A stretch of DNA of 64,000 nt from Colius striatus (taxonomy: Eukaryota > Chordata > Aves > Coliiformes > Coliidae), in contig NC_084771.1 in NCBI RefSeq assembly GCF_028858725.1, forward strand, positions 5,422,915 through 5,486,914, read 5' to 3'. The notes beneath the pieces are model-generated. The model did no database searches. It was not told the origin of the DNA and was given only the letters and a program-made list of their open reading frames with translations. Position 1 is the stretch's first letter. The number at the start of each line of letters is the position of its first letter. The position numbers and the translations under genes are program-made. This document shows, one piece after another, positions 24,099 through 39,536 of this stretch.

Positions 24099-27000
24099 GC
24101 TACAGGCCGAGCGGCAGCGCCCGCAGTCCTCGGCCGCGTTTTGCCTTCCCGGAGTCTCCAGGCACTGACCGCAAGGGCTCCCCGGGAAAGGGAATACTGG
24201 CAGAGTTTTGACAAATACTTTCCCGTGCGAATACCTTGGGGAAAGAGGAAATCAAGGGTTAGTAATTAGAGAAGCCGTATCGGAGTCGAACTTAATGTGA
24301 GTCCTATTTGTTAGTCAGTCCTACAACCAGTGGACTCTTACTTTTGTACTTCAAACACAGTATTTCCAGAGTAATTTTACATTTCCAGCCTAGCAAGGCC
24401 AGGTTCCATGGCAGTGTGCCAATCTCCAGAAGCAGTTTTGTCCATGGCTTAACGTTTGTAAGATGGAAGAAGGGCTGGGTGGGCTCAGCTGCTCCTCCTC
24501 ACATCACCAAGGCTTTCCTCTCTGTGACCATGTAGCAGGAAGGGCTTTGCTTTCAAGATAACTGACCTCTTTTTTCATCTCCTCTGCTGAAAGGGTCAGA
24601 AGAGGACAGAGAAGTTCTGATCACTTCTTTGACCACTTCTTCAAAGACCTTGGCTTTAGTAAACTGCAAAGCTGCATATTATCCCCTTTGCATTATATTA
24701 AACATTTCAGGAAGGACTAGTTTTATGAAAAGCTCTGAAAGTTTTCGTGGTTTCTGTCTCTAGTTGTGGAAGAGAACAGATTTACTACACGTATTCCTGT
24801 ACAAAATAAACTCACTGTTAACTATACAGATGATTCCCAAGCTGCAACTTCAAGATTACCAAAGACCAAGACAGTGTAATAAAGCTGTTCACAAGAGGAT
24901 TATACATGAATTAAAAGACTGTAACTATGTAGTCTTAAACATTTTACAAGCAGGTAAAGTGATGACAAATATCCCAATATTGTACAGCTGACTTCTCACT
25001 CTCTTGCACGTGAAAACCAGGATGCCAATGGTATCTGTTATAGCATGTGGATTTTATTCTTTTAGCAAGTGTTAGGTGCTCCTTTGACTGGAAAGGACAG
25101 ATTAACAGGGAAATACATTGGCAAATAACAATGTCTCTAGACTATTAATTTAAAAAAGACTCATAAAACAACGAGGGGGAAAAGCTTAAACTTACAGAAA
25201 AACAAACCGTATCTAATGGACTCTATCACTTATTCTTGCTGTGTTTCATGTCTGCATCGGTTGCTCTTTCTTATCAAAATCAAAATGCTGGCAGAATGAG
25301 TTCTGAGACAGAAGTGCCCTAACTCATCACTTTGTTTATACTGAGGACTAGTGCATAGAAAGAAAATGGATAGCTGAGTGTGAAAAGTTCAGATCAGGGG
25401 GCCTGCCTCATGAGAGGAAGGCAGGCAGGTGGCTTTGTCCTTCTGTGCTGCTAGGACTGTGCAAATTGTGGTATTTCTGCAGCTTTGAAGTTATCTGCAC
25501 TACAAGATACTGCATGAAAACAGACTCTCCTAAAAGCTCCTCCTTTTTTTTTTGGTTTATTCCTACCTAGAAATGTTACTCAAAGAGAATATGAAGATTT
25601 TGCAGGCTTGTCTGGGATTTCTGCATACCCTATCACTTACTCAGCAGATTTACCAAATGCAATTCATTCCCAGCAAGCCCAAAGCATAGACAGCACAAAG
25701 CACACACAAAACTCCACGTCCTCTCAAGATGTTAGACATACTGTGCATGTGCACAGCAAATGGAGAAGTGAGAGAATTTGATAAGCCAAGCTCTTCTTGG
25801 GTGGGCTGGATCTCCAGCATGCCTGCTGTGTTGGTGACTCACATGGTACCTCCAACACATGCAAGGCCCAGAACACTTGGACATTTGGGCAAGTTCTGAG
25901 GTTTTCTTATTGATATTCCCCAAATTGATGGCTTCTTTCATTGTCACAGGTATCAGTTATGCTTAAAATGCCATCAGAGACAGGAGAAGCTTTTTCTCAC
26001 CTCTGAAGAAGTTGACAGAACTAGGAAACTGAAGACAGTCTAAAAATTTTTGTAATGCAAGATAGCTGTTTTGTTAAAAGAAAGTGTAAGCCAATTAAGG
26101 AAAGCATACAGTTTATCAGAGTGAAGCAATTTCAGTTGTTTGCAAACAGTATCGAATGCCTTAGTTCTTCACAACTGGTTTGCTTTGTTAACTTTTTTAG
26201 AAGAATGGGATAGAAAATAGTCTATGTTTCTGCTCTATAGAGTCACATCTGAGGCTTGAAATACAGTGTGTATGCACTCACCATAAGCTTACCAGGAACA
26301 TTGGCTAAAATGGTCTGTCACAATCCTCTTGTTCAATGGATGTGTGGCTCAAAAGCCCAATACATTATCTATGACAAAACCTATGCTCATACATTCAAGC
26401 ACAAACACTTCCTCTAAACTATTCCAGTGAGGTTTATTTTTATGTGGATCTTACACTTCCTTTCTACACACACTGAAAATTCTTCAATCAAATCAAGAAC
26501 CCTGTTACTGCAAATTCAGTTACTACAGAGTACATGACATGCCACCAGCTCATAATGAATAATATTCATTATTCAGTGTATTTGATGATTGCATGTTTTG
26601 GAATTAACCTTGTGTATAAGCAGTGTATCTCACAGGTATCAGCAACTCTCCTAGCACAGAGAAGCTACTGGAACTGTATGGAACAGAGCATTCCCAAGTG
26701 ACATTTTTATCCTCTTCTTGGACACTTTTTATGGAAAAGTCCAAGGAGTTATTTTTGCTATTGCACAGGCATTTAATCACCATAACACTCGTCTCAACTG
26801 CAAATATGTTAAGCAGTACTCAATATGGATTCCCTGGTTTGCCTAACGTGAGTATTTAGCAATCATGTCATATTCAGTCCACTAGAGGAACAGATTACAC
26901 AGGAAAAAATTATTTTTCAAACAACACACAAGTTCTGATGCTAAAAAGCCAACTGCCATGTGAATGACTGAAGATACTGAAATCTTAGCCCTAATAGTAC

Positions 27001-27392
27001 ATCTCTGACAAACCGGTCTCACAGCTCAGATGTCCACTCCACCCCGGATGTATGGCCATTTGAGCTGCCTGTCATTCAGCTCCTGTACTAACTCACTGCT
27101 GTACTGGGTGTGATGAGTCAGGAGTGCAATAGCAACAGTTAAACCTTAACTTTGCCTGAATTGGAGATCTTGTACAACACTCCTCTTAGAAGACCCAAGG
27201 AACCCTTATGAATGTCATCTGCTTGCATTTACCACCACCACCGAGTATCAAATCTGACCGTTTGATAGCTGTCAAACTAGCAATATGTTGAGGCATATAC
27301 TGACAGTTTGGGAGTCTACAGTAATACTTGCACAAGTGTTAGTAATGTAAATGAAACCACTGACATAAAAGCTAAAGATCATAAAATCACCC

Positions 27393-27468
27393 ATATTATA
27401 TATATTTTATATATATAATATATATTTTATATATATAATATAATATATATTTTATATATATAATATAG
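27393..27468. repeat. AT-rich minisatellite
   Basis: A 20-bp unit, TATATTTTATATATATAATA, is repeated exactly at 27,401 and 27,421 and again with a small insertion after 27,441. The unit is nearly self-complementary, so it can extrude as a cruciform. Confidence 0.9.
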
Positions 27469-30400
27469 TTTCTATACATATAACTATTTTACATATGACA
27501 ATCAAATTAAGGCACTGCAAAACTTCATCACAGCAATATTTTTTGTGGGAAAAATCCTATTAATGCAACTCTGCAAGAAATGGTTGCACTGCCAGACCCA
27601 CAGTAGATCTTAAAAAGCAGAGATGCTTATAAAGCATCCCTTCCTATCTGGGGACACTTTCAACAAAGTTTCCACAGCTACACTTTCTGTTTAAGGGAGA
27701 ATTTAATGAGTTTAATTAGGAAGCTGTACTTCTTTAGTTTTCAGACTTCTTGAGAAAATACCCAAGAAACTAACAGGTTTCTAAAAATAAATTAATGCAA
27801 GTATCAGAGAAACAGTTTTAGTTTGCTTTACAGAGTGTATGATCAACTTGCCTTTCTCTGTTTACCCATGCCACAAAATGGCTGTGATCCTCTTCTGTTG
27901 GATGGAGGACAGGAACATGCTACAGAATAGTTTCCAAGATACAAATAAAAACTACCATTAAGATTTGAGGTTTTCATGTTCTTCATTTTCCCTGACAAGT
28001 AAGATAAAGTATGGTTTTAAGACTAAGGGGACATGGTCAGGCAATGTAACATAACCCAGCTGTTGAGCTCTGCCTAGGGAGGATGTCTTGGTTCTACATG
28101 TGGGTAACCTGGACTTAAACATGTCCCCAGGTGATTTGATCATAAGTTGCATTTGGCTCAAAACAGTAACTGCAGATATCACGTTAGATTCATTAGCAAG
28201 TCTAAGGATCTTTTCTGCATCACCCAGTAATTCTAAGCAAGTATGTTTTGATAAACAAATGGCTGAGCACTGTGACCAGTTCCCTCAAAGGCTCAAAGAG
28301 CAATGCTGTTTTCATTGAACTGATATTACTAATCACAGAGATTATAATTTATTTCTCATGCATTATAGAAAAGATTTGACTAATCACTATAGGAAGCTTC
28401 TGACAGGCAAATGTATTTATCCCTAAATTGATTTTTTTCTAAGAATCCCTGTTTTCCTTTTTGTTTTATGGAATGACAACATTTATTTCTGTACAAGTTG
28501 CTATGAAGAAAAAGAGAGAGAGAAGCCTGTTAAAAATGTTAACATCTGCATTAATATCTGTAGCCTTCTCTGGCATATATGGTGAGGAAATTAAATACCT
28601 ATAGCAAATATGGAGCTGCCTGAGCCACTGAGACATAATAATTGATAGATCTCTACACAGACATTCTTTGAAAGATTCTGTAGCCATACTTCCAGAATCA
28701 AAGCAAACATACTTTGAAATCATCTGTGAACATTAGCACTCAAGGATAAGCTAAAAGCATTGTGTCAGAGGCATCTGCACAGTTAACATTCTTACAATAA
28801 ATTATAGGATACCATTGTAGGCTATCTTTGCAAGCTAATCTGCAGAGCTATACAATAGAAAATACATTATAGGCCTTAGATAATATATTCCTAATAAAAA
28901 AACCCACCCTCATTCTAAGCCTTCATTTCATATACAGTCAATTTCTGCATGGCTGAAGTAAATCACACAGAGCTGCTCACCTGCAGCATTTTCACTCTCC
29001 CCCCTAAGTCACACAGAATGTCACAGTCTTATGTTAGTGATCTCAGATTTTTTTCCCAAGGACATGTAGTAGCAGCAGAGCTATTTCTAAGATACTATTT
29101 AGATTGACTTCAGAGTTCTGGGCAATAGGTAAAGCAGGTGCTGTTACTACCACCAAAACCCATGAATCAAAGGCACACCTCAGTCATGGTTTCTCCCATT
29201 TCCTGTTTGGCCTATGAACATGGCAAATTAGACACTGCCAGCTACCTCTCTGATGTGCTGGCCAAAGAGATGGGTGGAATCAGGCATGGGAGTTCTTCCT
29301 GACCCTCCCTACACTTATTCCAGGAAATGTGCCTACAACTCTGGTAATGCTCCAAGAAAGCACACTGTCCCAAGTGCTTAGTGAGGGCAGGCATGTACAC
29401 TGCAGTGTAGCCCCCGAAACGTAACTTTCACTCATGTAAGCATTGACACAGGGAATTGTTCAAGTTACCAAATGAGTACAGTAAAGAGATAAGGCCTGCA
29501 AGCAGGAAAGCCTGTGTAAACAAGATGTCATGTAATACAACTGAATTCTTTAACATGGCTATCCAGCAAGGACTGGACTATTATATAAACATTTACAAAT
29601 TCTGTTTTGTCTGCTATTCTGGATTAAGAGTTGCTGCAGATTTTAGAGTGATTTTGGATGGCATCCTTAATGTAGTTGCAAAATACAGTTCTTAAAAAAT
29701 CAAAACAAAAAATAATCTGACTCCCATTTTCTGTTAATAGTGACAACTAACTGACCCTCTCTTTGCCTTGTTACAACTGCCTTAGAGGGGAAGTGAATAA
29801 GCTCATCAGTATTCAGGTATCGTTAACAGGGAGGTCACCTTCTTCGGTTAAGCAACTCTATTTCAAACATTAAAGCCTTGCCATTAGTAATTTGACAAGG
29901 ACACTAAAGTACATTACTACTTTGCTCTGACTAAGGTAATGTTTTCCGTAGTGTCAATCTACTTACAAAGCATGAGGGGAGTGATTCCTGTGAAGACACA
30001 GATTCTGCCTCTCATATACGTGCAAACTGTGGGATACAAAGCAGGTGTCATGAAGGCAGAAGCACAGGGGAGGAGAAGCAGGAATCTGTAATTAGGCAGA
30101 GCAAGGCAGAATTAAAAATTGCTCAAGGTTAAGATAAAGCCTTTTAGAAATTAGCAAGGACTTCCCACTCTTTAGTATTCTTTTAATGACACTTTTTTTT
30201 ACCATGTTTGGCTAAAACAGAACAGTAGTAAGACCAAAAGACATAGAACTAACAATTGTAGTAGTAACAAAGTCTTTTGACAAGATCAAATTCCTTCTTT
30301 CTCTACTAACTCCTTTCTTCCCAGTTCACCTTAGCAAACAGGTATGTGAGGCAGAAGATTCAGTACTACAAAAAATTTTGTTCCCAGGCACTGTAGACAT

Positions 30401-33400
30401 TTCTTGTAGTGCCCTGAGTTTACTGCAAACAGAGTAGGAGACAGGTGCTGCTGCTACCTCAGTAGTTTCCATGTTCTGATTTGCAAAACCACACAAGCTG
30501 ATCTACAGCTACCCACGGGTAACAATGTTTCCTCTGCTGAAAGTGGCCTATAAGCCCAGAAGCACCCCAGTACACAACAAGCTCTGCTGTGGGCTTTCTG
30601 ATCCATGAGAAGAAAAATTCTTGAGAACCACATTTCCACAACAGTCACTTTCCCAGTTCAATAGGTAAGAGATCAAGGTACAATCCACAATGTATTCAGA
30701 AATTGGTACTACCCTGAGTATGACTGCAGGAGGGAATAACTTGTGTCTGGTTACTAAAACAATGATTCTACATTTAATTCTTTTGACAGTATAAAAGGAG
30801 ACAAAACTCAAAAGGTTCTTTCTGTCTAACCTGCATCCTTCATCTCCTACCAGTAGTTTATCTAAAAGCTGTCAGTGTATTGGATCCCAAACGCCCTGTG
30901 TTGGGTTTACCCAATGCTTTTAAGCATGACACTTCAACAAGGTCATCAGCTTTTTCTGGATACCATAATTTTCCCTTGAGTCAATGAGACTCAAAGGTGT
31001 TCTGTAGGAGCTTTTTTTTGTCCTTTCAAAACACTCTTTTTTCCCCAGAGTTTGTCAATAGTACTCTATGGTCCAAAAAATTCAAGTAAAAATCACAAAG
31101 GGACAAATGTGTTCTAGCATGTGTTTATCTAAATGAAACAATATCTCTGATCACTTTAACACAAAAGATTTTCAGCTGTACCATGTTAAGTCACAAAGTG
31201 AAACTTATGAGCCACCTTTGTTTTGAAATGCTGTAGCAGCAATTGGCTTTGGAAACCAGATTTGCTGAGAAGAGGTAGCCATAGTGATAGCAGGGAGGAG
31301 CAGGATATGAAAACTCCAAAGTCCATCAGAAATTAATTGGAAAACCAGGGGAATAAAATAAAGACAAAGCTCCTTCAGGTCTTAAAAGATGAAGCTGAAC
31401 ATAAATTGTAAATGTATAAGCATTAGCAACCCAAAATAAGTATTGATCCAGCTGTCAACTTTCATGACTGTGCTGATGTTACAAGCTTCTTTTAAAAATC
31501 AAAAAACAGAAGCCACTTTGCACATGCTCAGCGGAAACTCCAGCCTCAGATGAGCAAAATTTTTTGCTGCCTGGAGCAGCAGAAATCACCAGGGAGGCAC
31601 AGAACCAAACTGTTAAAGAGGGAGCAGTTGTGATCTGGTTACCTCTTCTGCAGTGCTGCCTCATGGGTATTGCTCCCATCTGCCTTTGTAAGCTAGCAGG
31701 CCAGGGAGTGAGGAAGCAGCTGGGAAATAAGCTTTCATGCTGTTTCAATACTTTTAGCACAGAAGTGTTTGTTTCTTAACAAAAAAGATTGAATCCCCTT
31801 GATAAAAGAATGGAATTAAAGAACAGGGACAAATGGGAGACAGATTATAGCCCAAATTGTGGTCACTTCTTTTGCTTATCTAGAACCCAAAACTGATGTT
31901 GGTTACTTTGTCTGTCTAGAACTTGTTTTTCCAAACTTTTTTTGTTACATAACCCTATAATACTGGTTTGAATCAGCATAGCTCCTCATCACTACTACTG
32001 CAGGACTAGGTCTCAGGATCTCACAGACGACCAGTGGGTAACGAATATCAAATGGGGAAAAAAGACCAGTAAGGCCTGGCTTGTACTCACACAGACATAG
32101 AGGAAGATTCAGTTGCCTTAAAGGAGAACTTTTCTTTCTCTTCCTGAAATACCTTGACTCCTTCACAGAACACCTTTCACATACAACAACAAAAGCAGAC
32201 ACAAGATGATGCTTCACTAGACAACTCCAGCTTACTGCAGGAATCCCGTGGGGAAAACCAGCACATGATCATGTCATTGAAGATTGCTCTGCAACAGCTG
32301 GGCTGTGTGAGAATACCAATGCTTTAAAATACTTACCTTTTTTTTTTTTCTTGTAAGATATACACAGTTCACTACAATACAAGTTAAAAAACAAATGTCT
32401 GATAGACTTACTTATGCAAGCTGAAAGCCCAAGGAAGAGAAATTCACCTCATGCTGTCTTCTTACTTAGTCATCCTTTGTGAGCTTGCACTTGATAATCT
32501 AACTCTCCTCTTTGAGCTGGAGCTTTCTGATTTTTCTCTTATATTTAATTTGAACAGCTCCTAGATGATTCTGAAATGCCATCTTGCTCGATATGACCTG
32601 AAATCAAGGTTAAAAAAAAAGCTCATCTCTTTGATCTGGTTCACTTCCATTCTCTGTCTCCCATTCAATTTTGTTAACAATTGGTTTCTTGCTTCATGGC
32701 TGAAACACCAGAGACCAAAGTGAGATGTATTATTTTTAGATATCTTTGTGTGTTTTTTCAATATGGTGAGATCTAAGCAGGTCCTTGTCAAAGAATAAAA
32801 TGCAGCAAGTGGCTGGTTGGTGTTTTATCTCTGTAACAGCCATGTAAATTTGCCACAATCCTATTGACATTTAACCTGATCCCTTTCCTTGAAATACATT
32901 GCAGCCAATTACTGATAAGATGAAGGCTGATATATTGCCCTGCAGCACTGGCTGAAGTGTATGCTGCAATGTGTTACTATACTACATCAGGGTGCCAGTG
33001 CTTAACCTATGTACTATACTGCTGCAAGTTATTACACTGCTGTGAGGCATGCTGAACTGGACTCACCTCTTGTATACAAAACATGGAAACTGCTACTTGA
33101 TTTGGTGGCATTTAAGCATTTATCTTGTGCTTTATCTGGCTTGACTTCCAAACAAAGCCCTGAGGAGTCATGGACAGAGAGCTCATTTGAAGCCAATGTT
33201 ATCTGGACACAGAGATTCCTGGAACACCTGATCTGTGTCAACACTCAGGTTCTTAATCTGAATAAGCTTTAGGTAAAACTACCAAGTGTATTTACTTTTA
33301 AAAAGGAGGAATGTACATAGTTAGAAGCTTACTGCTCATACAGAAGTCCCATCAGTTTCCCTAGGCATAATATGATAGGTACAAGTACTTCTTTTAACTC

Positions 33401-36400
33401 ACAGACTCTCTCCTTGGTGAAAGGTTCCATTCCTAGTGCAATTTCCTTAGTTAAAATACAGATGTGTAGTAAAGACAAGAGCTCCCAATTTTCATAATAG
33501 TTGATAAGTCTGTCTTTTCACATGAATTATGAGGTCAAATTGCCCTCCCTTCATCACAAGCAAGACTGATCAAGTAGAGGTGGAGTGGAAGTTAACAAAA
33601 ATCATAGCAAATTTACAGAAAACAAAAGCAGAATTGCACTGCCATTTTAAAATTACTTAGAAACCTCATGTTAAACACCTCTATACTTTTCAACTATAAA
33701 CCCACAAATTACAGAATTAAATTACTTTGTCTTGGCCTAACCAACATTAGTCAACCACATAATGAAGTCTATAGAAAAATCATGGCAATTTTATATCAAA
33801 TATTCGACCTGTACAATCAGTTTTAGTTTTCTGTATGAAACTTAAATGCATCATTTAAAGGTAAACCAAAGAGACTCTGTATTTCAATTACATTAACTAG
33901 TTAATGCATTTCCCCCCCCCATTGTAAATGTATACAATTTTTTAATTAAAAAATACTGCAAATTAAATATTCTCTTTTCTATTTACATAATGGCATTTCT
34001 GCTGCAAATCCATTATTTTGTAATGCTAAACATGAAAAGTTGCTAAAATAACAAAGAAATGTGATGCTTTGCTCTTTTAAATAAATTAGTGATAAAATTT
34101 AGTCATAGAACAAAATACTGCAGGGCAGGAAATCTGCACTTTGGATAGTTGTGTTTAGAATTTGGATGAGTATTACTTTTGGCAATTAAACAAGAACAAA
34201 GTGTGAGCTGAAAGAAAATATGAAAATCAGCACTGTGCTAACTTGAACAGACAAAGTTCAATAGTGATTAAAAACCCAAGACTCTCCAAGGGATGTGACA
34301 GGAATATCAACTGAAGAAGTCACATAGTGAGAGTGTTTGAAAAAGCCATTAAACAAAGCAAAAATCAAATCTCACTAGTTCCTGAATCTGTTTACTTTTA
34401 ATTAATGAAGAAAATGTTACCCAAAATACTTGATAAATATAGCACTGATCAAACAAAAGGAATCTAAACCCGGGTCAGGTTGAACTGTATCCTCCAGTTA
34501 ATATAAAACTGATCTCACTTGGACTTCATTTGTGTCAATAAGGATACCACCACCACTGATTCTTTTATGAGTCATATTGGGCTCCCACTTCAATCACCAC
34601 AAAGCACATAGCTACTTTGAGCGTAGTTTGTTGGTCACTGTGTACTGAAATCTCCAATGCTGTAGAAATGAATTCTTTGTCACAGGAGTTATGCCAACAG
34701 ATAGAAACACAAGAGAAAACCATGTTGCTTCAATGACAACTGAGATGTCACGGAAAGTATCCTGAATTCTAACTCATGACACTGGCAGATATATTAGCTA
34801 TGGCACCCACAGCACTGATTTGGTAAGTGGGAGAAGTGCCTTGGAGACTTGCAGGTTGTTCTTACTGGTTTAAGATTCATGGCATCTCTAACAACTTCCT
34901 ATGCATATGAGAAAAGTTCTTGTTTACTCAGTTTTCTCTTTGGAACTAAATAGTTTCCTGCTGGTGTCTTCCTGAAGAGGTCACTTCCTTCTTTTCTCGG
35001 TTGTATCTCCACTGAGAAATGTATGGAACTTCCTTAAATGGGTATGGGTTCCACTGGTCCCAGATGCCTGATAGCACAATAGGGTTGAAAGTTAAACAAT
35101 TGCAAATAAGAATCACATATTGTGCTGGATAGTACACATGGGTTTTAAGAATAGAACATTATATTAATTTTGCCAGGAAAATAGGTCTGATCAGATCCAC
35201 CACCATAGCCTAATGGAATTAAGAAGGTCTTAAAGGAAAGCTTTGACTCTGATAAATCACTATTATTAGGAAAATGACAGGATTTATTTATAGAGCAATG
35301 ATCCGATGTCTTCTTTCCAGTTTTATTTCAACAGCTCCTAAACACAGTGGAAAAGAGTGGCAGAAAGTTCAGGCATAGAGTGGCATAAAAAAGAGTAACT
35401 TTAAAGCTGTAGCAAGGCAAGAAAAAGACATTGCACAAGAAAAGGGGCATAAAATGTGAATTCTTTAAATGAGCTTCCTTTCAACAAAAAGAAAGGTAAG
35501 TAGTGAAACTAGTTGAGCAGTTTAAAATGGAAAGGTAGAGTACATGTAATTAAATCAGATACATCTTCTGCAGGTGATGTCAAAACATTGTGTCAATTCC
35601 TGCTCTGGCTGAATAGCTGTACAATGAAGCATTTTCTAACAGCTCACTGGCAGAACAGCTTACGAAATTCATAGTGTTTCAGAAGTATAATTTGCTTCAA
35701 ATCGCAATCCTGGTAGGCATTAATATAAACAGCAACTTGCTGAATTACTACAGCTCTACAAACAGGTTTCAGGCTGGAGGATATTCATTTAGGAGTGCAA
35801 CATCCAATAGACAGATGCAAACACATGATTTGAAGCCTTTGACCTTAAATTAACTTCCCAAATAGGACACAAGCCAATATTCTTACAGAAATTATTGAAA
35901 TCTTGATTGAAACTGAAGGCTCTAATTTCAAAACCAAGCATCTGTGTGTAATGTCAGTGCCAATAACATCTGTGTAGATATTAAACCATTAATGGTTTTA
36001 ACTCTGCAAAATTACAGACAGGTCTAAAGAATCTCTAATGAATTAAGCGATCTCTAGCAAATACCAGTCAGTCTCTGGTTATTCTGTGAATAAATGTCAG
36101 GGGCAAGGCCTACAGTAAAGCCAACAGAAATTCAAATGGGGATTTTCAAACCTGAGATTTGTTTTTGCAAACAATTTGATATTCTGTCATAGACTGGGAC
36201 AGATGATCCTAGAAACAGTTCATGGCTAGGCTGTCAGCCACGTTAAGTCAGTTATTGCTGAACTGCTGTCCTCCCTTTATATGTTACTGTATTCCAGTCA
36301 TCTAACAGTGACAGTTTGAGAAGTCTGTAAAGCAAACAGGACACATGAATTATAAGGTATGTTAGAAAGGAGTTAAGGTTGACTGTCAACAGAAAAGCAA

Positions 36401-39400
36401 GCTTAACAAATTAGAAAGCTGATTCAGCTTTTTTTCCTTTAACTTCATCCAGTCAAGGATAGGGAATGTCCTGGCTGGTGTGTTTCAAGGAGGATATGTG
36501 TATGGCTTATGAAAGCAGTAATGGCAGTGACTGTAAAATAGACAGTATATATGACTTTTTAAACCCAAGAACCACATAAATGGAATGAAAATGAAATGTC
36601 TGGTGTCCAAGATGAACTATCTCGGGGGATTCAGTTCAAGACCTAGCATTTAAGTCTCAATCAGCAGTAGACAAAAGTCTTAACAGAAAGCAGATTACTT
36701 TCTGCTCCTTTTGTCTCCTCCCCATACTCCTCCTCCCACCCTCAAATCACCATAAGATGTAAACTCAAGAGAAATCTTACAAGCCTTTAAGTTCAAAAAA
36801 CACCTTGTTTTCTTTGCTCTCCAACTGTTCTCAGCATCACCTTCACAAGTATAGTAAGTATCTAGCCACAGCAATCAAGAAACCAGAGGCCATCAAAAGA
36901 TCTATGCAAATCCTAAAAATCACCAGTTACTTGACTTCAAGCCAAATATTCAGCCTCAACTTTCCTGAGGTAGCAGTACAGAAGTATATCACCTGTGGAA
37001 ATTAATGACATAGTAACAGGTTCAGGTTATTTCAAAGTTACATAGAATTTAAGGGGTAAAAAAAATAGGATGTAACAAGTAATACGAAAATGTCTCTCTT
37101 TCAGTATCGTCTCTCCTAAGAGCCAGAAAAAGGGCAATCAAATCATCCTAAATCTCAATGGAATCAAGTTACAATTGAAAGGTAAATTGTTTGACTTATC
37201 CAGAGTCAAAGGTATTGCTGCTGTTTTCTCATTACCTACTCTAATGCAAGGCTTTTACTATAAAATATCAGCTGTTTTCTTGCAGCACTATAAACCTCTG
37301 GATTGCAAAGTGAAGGAACATGTGGATTGCCAAGCTTAGGACAAAACAATTTTCATTTCTACATGATTAGATGTACCTGAAGGTGAACTGCTGGATGGAA
37401 GCGACAGCAGCCTTCTGTCTGCATACCATGACATTTTGGTTTTAATTTTACAAGAGGCAACTAAAATGAACATGTATCCTGCATTAGCCCCATCTCAAAC
37501 TACTTTGCACTGTCTCTCTTGAGTCTGAAATCCCACAGCAGGCCCCCTAATGGAAGTTACCATACTGTGTAAAACTTCTCAGATGCAATTAAATGTCTCT
37601 AAAAAGGGAAAAAAAAGAGACTGTAAGTCAGGCAGAAGGAAACAAACCCATTTAATTTGAGTAGAAACATCCCTCACTAAGAGCTGCCAGCTGCAAGACC
37701 AGGCAGTGTAAGACAGTGATTTCCCTGGGTGTGTACACACAGTTGCACACAAACTCACTGCCTCTGGCACCCAGTACCTGTCAGCCCGGGCCTTGGCACT
37801 GGCTCCAACCTTCTAGTACAGCTCAAACTCAGACACTGGCCTCACCCTCATCCCTACAAACATTAATAGAGAATCACATAAAGGATGAGCAGGATGGTGA
37901 AAGTGAGTAGAGCAAGGAAGAGAAGAGCAATGAAGACAGCTTTTGCCCCCAAGGACATTACAGGCTGTATGTCCCCAATGAGAGTGGGAAGCTGGGGAGG
38001 CACCGCTGTAAGTGTTTATGTTCATGTCTGTGCCACATATGTACCCTGGGGAGACCTCTGGGACCCACACTCTGTCCCAGCACTGCCCACAAAATCCTTC
38101 TCTCCACCATCTTTCCTGTGCCCTCTGCAACCCCTCTGCACAGCACAGCTTTATTGCTAGCAGGAAGAATAAGGTATTCTACAGGCAGAAAAACATCAGC
38201 CAGGATGTTTGTCAGATCTGACAGTGGCTGCTAAGCAGCCAGATCTTTCTCCTCCAGAGGAGGAGCCTCTCTTTTGGAGGCTAAATTTCCTGTATATTTC
38301 TTTGAGAGAAAGAACCAGATGAAGTCAGTGGAGATTTTCTCAGGTGTAGCACCTGCAGGTGGAGTCCAACAGCAAAGTGTTGTTTTCTTTCTGTCTAGCT
38401 CCTTCATTCATTTTTTTTTTCCAGCTCCCTCTCTATCATGTTTTCTGTAACTAGTTCCTTGCCTCTTGTAGGAACTATTTTGCTGCTGGGCAGTCAGCCA
38501 AACATTGTAATTGCAGAAGAAATCTTCCCTGATTTATTCCTACAGACCTTCATGAATATTCCTGGAAATGGCATGCTGCTTTATTAGGCTTCTGAATTAT
38601 TAACAGTTCCCAAGTGAAGATAATTCTTTGTTAACATTATTTTTACTTTGTTTTATGATTGCATCTGGCTAAGGATAATGCTTACAGGTACTGTCTTGTC
38701 TAGTGGCTTCTTTACATGTTGCAGTAGATGTATTTTACCTTGGATAAATTTATTATATATTAATTAGTCTCTTTTTCAAACTACTAAGGCTCGACTTTTG
38801 AAAAAAAAAAAAACCATGGTTCTGGTTTCCAGTTGTTTTGAGGCTGGTAATTCTTTGGTTCCTTAGAAGTTTGTGTGCTGCCCTGACATGGGCCATATCA
38901 TACGGGAGCTCTTTATCCTATCAGTGTCTGCAGACTGCTCTCATCCTTTCCTTCTCTTTTTCCATTACATTTTCCTGATGCTGTCTCATCCTAACTACTT
39001 ACCAATCTCCTCACATACCCTCCTCACTGCTATTGTACTTGTGCTAGCATCTCCTTGCTTTCTTGTAGCCTTTTACAAACCCTTGCCTTAGTAGCTAGAT
39101 ATATTGTGCAGAAAGCTCTCTATTGTGAAGCAGTCTCTCAGCTATTTCTGCTGTTGCCAGTGAAGTTAAAATTGTATCTACACTTTTCCAATATCTCCAG
39201 ATGAATCATGTCTTTTGGTAGATCACAGTAGCTAACGAATCCTATCAAGGGCTACAAGTAACTGTGGCATTAGTAAATCACATTGCACATAAACCTAGTT
39301 TATTAGCTGGTATAAATTACCAGCCCTGTTAGCACTGGATGAAGACTTAGACCATTTACTTCTCAGTTCCTTTTTCATCTTTCTGCAGAAGCTAGATCTT

Positions 39401-39486
39401 AAGATATGATTGAATTTTTCTTTTATTAGCATTTCACTTGCAGTGCAATCTTGATTAGGGAGCAGCTGTGGGGATTTTCAGTTCAG

Positions 39487-39536
39487 TCATCAGATAATCT
39501 ATCCTGATACAGAGTCATCATATAATCTGTCCTGAT
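39487..39536 (+). repeat. Two-copy tandem duplication, period 28 bp
   Basis: TCATCAGATAATCTATCCTG at 39,487 and TCATCATATAATCTGTCCTG at 39,515 differ at only a few sites. Confidence 0.75.

Larger units (their letters stand above)
23580..24170 (-). promoter_or_regulatory. IDS: IDS CpG-island promoter
   Basis: Dense CpG and GC-box-like sequence surrounds the IDS start codon and extends about 370 bp upstream of it, while both flanks are AT-leaning. No TATA box is visible, as usual for a housekeeping lysosomal gene. The transcription start cannot be fixed by eye. Confidence 0.8.

Noticed and set aside
38798-38813. A run at 38.8 kb as a retrocopy tail
   Set aside because: No AATAAA or variant at the right distance upstream; looks like a simple homopolymer.
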